Assembly: GCF_004214895.1 (NCBI RefSeq)
Contig: NZ_CP035952.1
Coordinates: 2,304,501 to 2,368,500 of the forward strand
DNA length: 64,000 nucleotides
DNA from: Pseudomonas tructae
GTDB lineage: Bacteria; Pseudomonadota; Gammaproteobacteria; Pseudomonadales; Pseudomonadaceae
Direction: 5' to 3'
Part shown: piece by piece, positions 61,672 to 64,000 of the stretch
Numbering within the stretch: position 1 is the first letter of the stretch
How the letters are laid out: every line of letters starts with the position of its first letter
The notes under the pieces: model-generated
What the model was told of the DNA's origin: nothing
Database searches by the model: none
Seen by the model: the letters and a program-made list of their open reading frames with translations, nothing else
Translations under genes and position numbers: made by a program

Positions 61672-61848
61672 ATGAAAAGAAAACATGAAGCGAAGGTAAA
61701 ATCCTACTTCGCTCTATTAGAGAGCTTACAGCAGATTAGCAGGTTGATGAACGAGACACGGGCGGCCAGAGAGGCTGCCACGTTCGCCACTGTGGCTTTT
61801 CCAGTGTTCTCTCCGGTGGCAGCTGATTGCTTAGGGAGGCGCGGTTGA
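61672..61848 (+). CDS. Small phage-remnant ORF, 58 aa
   Basis: MKRKHEAKVKSYFALLESLQ and then QISRLMNETRAAREAATFAT. Basic, helical, no homologue recognised. AAGGA lies 14 nt upstream of the ATG. It is divergent from the CI-like repressor gene, in the place of early phage genes, and its TGA overlaps the TTG of the ogr-like gene by 3 nt. Confidence 0.45.
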   Translation: MKRKHEAKVKSYFALLESLQQISRLMNETRAAREAATFATVAFPVFSPVAADCLGRRG

Positions 61849-62165
61849 GTACCTACAAATTGGTCTGCCCTCACTGCAAAAGCCGTATGCGCATACGTAC
61901 CAGTGAAGGGCGTCATATCTTTCTTCGAATCGCGTATCTGCAATGCACTACCGAGGCGTGTGGCTGGTCAGTACGGGCCGAGTTCGAAATGACCCATGAG
62001 TTGTCACCCAGTGGGATGCCAGACCCGCAGGTCCATCTACCCCGTGCCAGTGGCGAGGTGCGCAAGGCCGCACTTGAGCCTGGCCTGCAGAAGAGTCCCG
62101 GCCCGCGGGCGCGCAGAGCGTCATCAATCAAGACAAACAAGGCCCTTGGGCCCAATTGCGCCTGA
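61845..62165 (+). CDS. Ogr/Delta-family zinc-finger late-gene activator
   Basis: A 106-residue protein from the TTG at 61845 (GGGAGG 6 nt upstream; overlaps the previous TGA). N-terminal zinc finger: YKLVCPHCKSRMRIRTSEGR and LRIAYLQCTTEACGWSVRAE, giving the CPHC/C-X4-C arrangement of Ogr/Delta. In P2-like phages Ogr turns on late head, tail and lysis genes. The C-terminal half (about 55-106) is an unusual basic Pro/Ala tail. It ends at the terminator shared with nuo. Confidence 0.82.
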   Translation: MSTYKLVCPHCKSRMRIRTSEGRHIFLRIAYLQCTTEACGWSVRAEFEMTHELSPSGMPDPQVHLPRASGEVRKAALEPGLQKSPGPRARRASSIKTNKALGPNCA

Positions 62166-62183
62166 GTGGCAGGGCGAAAACGA

Positions 62184-62209
62184 AAACACCCCGCCGAGGC
62201 GGGGTGTTT
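62184..62209. terminator. Rho-independent terminator between nuoN and ogr-like gene
   Basis: 12-bp perfect stem AAACACCCCGCC/GGCGGGGTGTTT with a 2-nt centre. On the nuo strand it is followed by TTCGTTTTCG, a T-rich tract. It serves the nuo operon and perhaps the phage remnant. Confidence 0.75.
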
Positions 62210-62225
62210 GTCATTGCAGCAACGA

Positions 62226-63695
62226 TCAGCCGATCAGTTGCAGGCCTGCATGCTGAACCATGTCCAGCAACGGCTGCGGGTAAACACCCAGCACAAAGGC
62301 GAGGATCGCAATGGCCAGCAGCATGACGCCGCCGGTGCGCTGTTCCCAGTTCAGCGGGGCGTCGTGGCGACGCAGGTTTGGCTCGATCAGGAACAGGGTG
62401 ACCATCACGCGCAGGTAGTAGAACACGCCGATGGCGCTACCGATCACCAGGGCACCGACCAGCCACCACAGCTGCGACTCGACGCCGGTGGCGATGATGT
62501 AGAACTTGCCGATGAAGCCTGCGGTCAGCGGAATACCGGCCAGCGACAGCATCATCACGGTCAGTACCGCGGTCAGGTACGGACGGCGCCAGAACAGGCC
62601 ACGGTACTCATACAGGGCGTCGGCGTCACGGCCGTTGTATGGCGAGGACATCAGTGTGATCACGCCGAAGGCACCGAGGCTGGTGATCACGTAGGTGACC
62701 AGGTACACGCCGATGGCTTCAACGGCCAGGCCCTTGCTCGCCACCAGGGCGATCAGCAGGTAGCCGAAGTGGGCAATCGAGGAGTAACCGAGCAGGCGCT
62801 TGAGGTTGCTCTGGGTCAGCGCCAGCAGGTTACCGATCAGGATCGAGGCCACGGCGATCACCGACAGCACGGTGGTCAGCACGCCGCTGCTGGCAGCAGG
62901 GGAGAGCATGAACAGGCGCACCACGACGGCGAACACGGCAACCTTGCTGGCGGTGGCCAGGAAGGCGGCAACCGGTGCCGGAGCACCTTCGTACACGTCC
63001 GGGGTCCACAGGTGGAACGGCACCAGCGACAGTTTGAACGCCAGGCCGACCAGCATCATGCCCAGGCCCAGCTGGGCGATCATGCTCGGCATGCTGGTGG
63101 TTGCCAGGGCCTTGCCGATGCCGTCGAAGCTCAGGCTGCCAGCGTCGGCATACAGCAGCGCCATGCCGAACAGCAGGAAAGCGGAACCGGCGGCCGAGAG
63201 CACCATGTACTTGATGCCGGCTTCCAGCGAGCGCTTGTTGAAGAAGGCATAGGCGACCAGGCCGTAGACCGGTACCGACAGCAGCTCCAGGCCAATGAAC
63301 AGGCCCGCCAGGTGTTGCGCGCAGACCAGCACCAGGCCACCCAGGGCAGCCATCAGGATCAGCAGGTACAGTTCTTCGCGGTTGCCCGGGTAACCCTTGC
63401 CGCCATCACCCAGGTAAGCATGGGCGAGGGTGACGCAGGCCAGGGTGGCGACCAGGATCAGCGCCATGTACAGGCAGGCGAAGTTGTCGATGGTCAGCAG
63501 CGGGGTCACTGCCAGTGGCGCGACCTTCAAGCTCGGGATGATCGACAGCAGGGCCAGGTTCAGGCCCACGGTCGACAGCAGGAAGGTTTGTGAGTGGTTG
63601 CGGCGCCAGGCGATCGCCAGCATCACCACGACAGTGGTGATGGTGAGGATCAGCAGTGGCGCAAGCGCGATAAAGTGTTGAATCGTCAGGTCCAT
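62226..63695 (-). CDS. nuoN: NADH-quinone oxidoreductase subunit N
   Basis: Antiporter-like membrane subunit of complex I, 489 residues from the ATG at 63695 ([20 protein letters not shown]). About 14 helices with [20 protein letters not shown], the TM5 Glu/Lys region [39 protein letters not shown] and the [17 protein letters not shown] segment with its broken-helix Lys. It carries protons coupled to NADH oxidation. Last gene of the operon, 7 bp after nuoM. Confidence 0.96.
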   Translation of the reverse strand: MDLTIQHFIALAPLLILTITTVVVMLAIAWRRNHSQTFLLSTVGLNLALLSIIPSLKVAPLAVTPLLTIDNFACLYMALILVATLACVTLAHAYLGDGGKGYPGNREELYLLILMAALGGLVLVCAQHLAGLFIGLELLSVPVYGLVAYAFFNKRSLEAGIKYMVLSAAGSAFLLFGMALLYADAGSLSFDGIGKALATTSMPSMIAQLGLGMMLVGLAFKLSLVPFHLWTPDVYEGAPAPVAAFLATASKVAVFAVVVRLFMLSPAASSGVLTTVLSVIAVASILIGNLLALTQSNLKRLLGYSSIAHFGYLLIALVASKGLAVEAIGVYLVTYVITSLGAFGVITLMSSPYNGRDADALYEYRGLFWRRPYLTAVLTVMMLSLAGIPLTAGFIGKFYIIATGVESQLWWLVGALVIGSAIGVFYYLRVMVTLFLIEPNLRRHDAPLNWEQRTGGVMLLAIAILAFVLGVYPQPLLDMVQHAGLQLIG

Positions 63696-63702
63696 AGCGC
63701 TC

Positions 63703-64000
63703 TTACCGGGCCGAAGCGAGTTGAGTGAAAGCGGAGCCGAACCACTGCTGCACACCTGTCATTGTTGCAGCGGAAGTGTCGAGGAACGGCTGCGGGTAGA
63801 CGCCCAGCAGGATCAGCAGGCCAGCCAGGCCCAGTACCATGATCAATTCGCGGGTATCCATGCCAGCCAGGACTTCATCCGACTTCGACGGGCCGAAGTA
63901 GGCACGGTGAATCATGATCAGCGAGTAGACCGAACCGAACACCAGGCCGCAGGTGGCGATGACGGTGATCCATGGCGAGACGGCGAAGGTGCCGATCAGG
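63703..64000 (-). CDS. nuoM: NADH-quinone oxidoreductase subunit M, 5' part outside window
   Basis: About 99 C-terminal residues of the complex I subunit. The visible part runs from [20 protein letters not shown] through [16 protein letters not shown] and ends in [10 protein letters not shown], before the 7-bp gap to nuoN. Start and most membrane helices lie beyond the right edge. Confidence 0.93.
   Translation of the reverse strand, partial: LIGTFAVSPWITVIATCGLVFGSVYSLIMIHRAYFGPSKSDEVLAGMDTRELIMVLGLAGLLILLGVYPQPFLDTSAATMTGVQQWFGSAFTQLASAR

Noticed and set aside
62166..63593. 475-codon + strand frame over nuoN
   Set aside because: Shadow frame; nuoN motifs are on the minus strand.

Overview
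The window is ordinary, gene-dense Pseudomonas chromosome, most like the P. putida/P. fluorescens lineage. The evidence is high GC with strong GC3 bias, GCGGGCTTGCCCCGCG-type REP elements between genes, a pvdQ gene divergent from a PA2384-like regulator, several TonB receptors with Fur-like boxes, a FecI/FecR/receptor set, a copA-copB-DUF411 operon, tamA-tamB, and the end of a nuo operon. I saw no rRNA, tRNA, CRISPR array or complete insertion sequence.

Layout. 0-8 kb: a partial DUF1963 gene, a betaine/choline-type ABC permease and binding protein, a chemoreceptor, a YuiF-type antiporter/permease, an orphan FecR anti-sigma gene and a DUF883 gene. 8-18 kb: LysR/nitrilase divergent pair, LEA-2 lipoprotein, a complete cell-surface signalling system (ECF sigma, FecR, STN-containing IutA/ChtA-like receptor), then a LysR gene divergent from a polyamine-type binding protein and an agmatinase-family enzyme. 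18-26 kb: small secreted protein, PQQ-type sugar dehydrogenase, AFG1/ZapE-like ATPase, DinB-fold protein, YqaA, the copper operon with a CopR-type box, and a sterol-desaturase-family hydroxylase. 26-38 kb: SDR, hybrid histidine kinase, MocR regulator, ccoG, DUF3203, MgtC-like protein, an AT-rich non-coding stretch, mvaB with its MerR regulator, LysR/acyl-CoA dehydrogenase, and TerC. 38-49.5 kb: FhuE/FpvA-like receptor, a periplasmic-binding-protein/OmpA fusion, xthA, GNAT, tamA and tamB. 49.5-52.8 kb: a Mor-type regulator with two DUF2589 paralogues, small secreted and membrane proteins, and a truncated Fur-like regulator. 53-60 kb: pvdQ, trhP, an AI-2E-family transporter and a third TonB receptor. 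60-64 kb: a P2-like prophage remnant (gpL, holin, CI-like repressor, small ORF, Ogr) next to an HTH-only LuxR gene, abutting nuoN and the 3' end of nuoM.

How the genes work together. Iron acquisition recurs: three TonB receptors, one ECF/anti-sigma pair, an orphan anti-sigma, the pyoverdine-maturation acylase PvdQ, and Fur/PvdS-like sites. Copper defence is a compact CopA-CopB-DUF411 operon. The least explained parts are the Mor-DUF2589-DUF2589 cassette (49.5-51.2 kb), which has a structured leader and a C10 tract, and the domesticated P2 regulatory/lysis remnant (60.2-62.2 kb). A perfect ANR/FNR-type box stands at class II spacing from a -10-like element in front of trhP, the oxygen-independent tRNA U34 hydroxylase gene. 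This is a specific, testable regulatory prediction.
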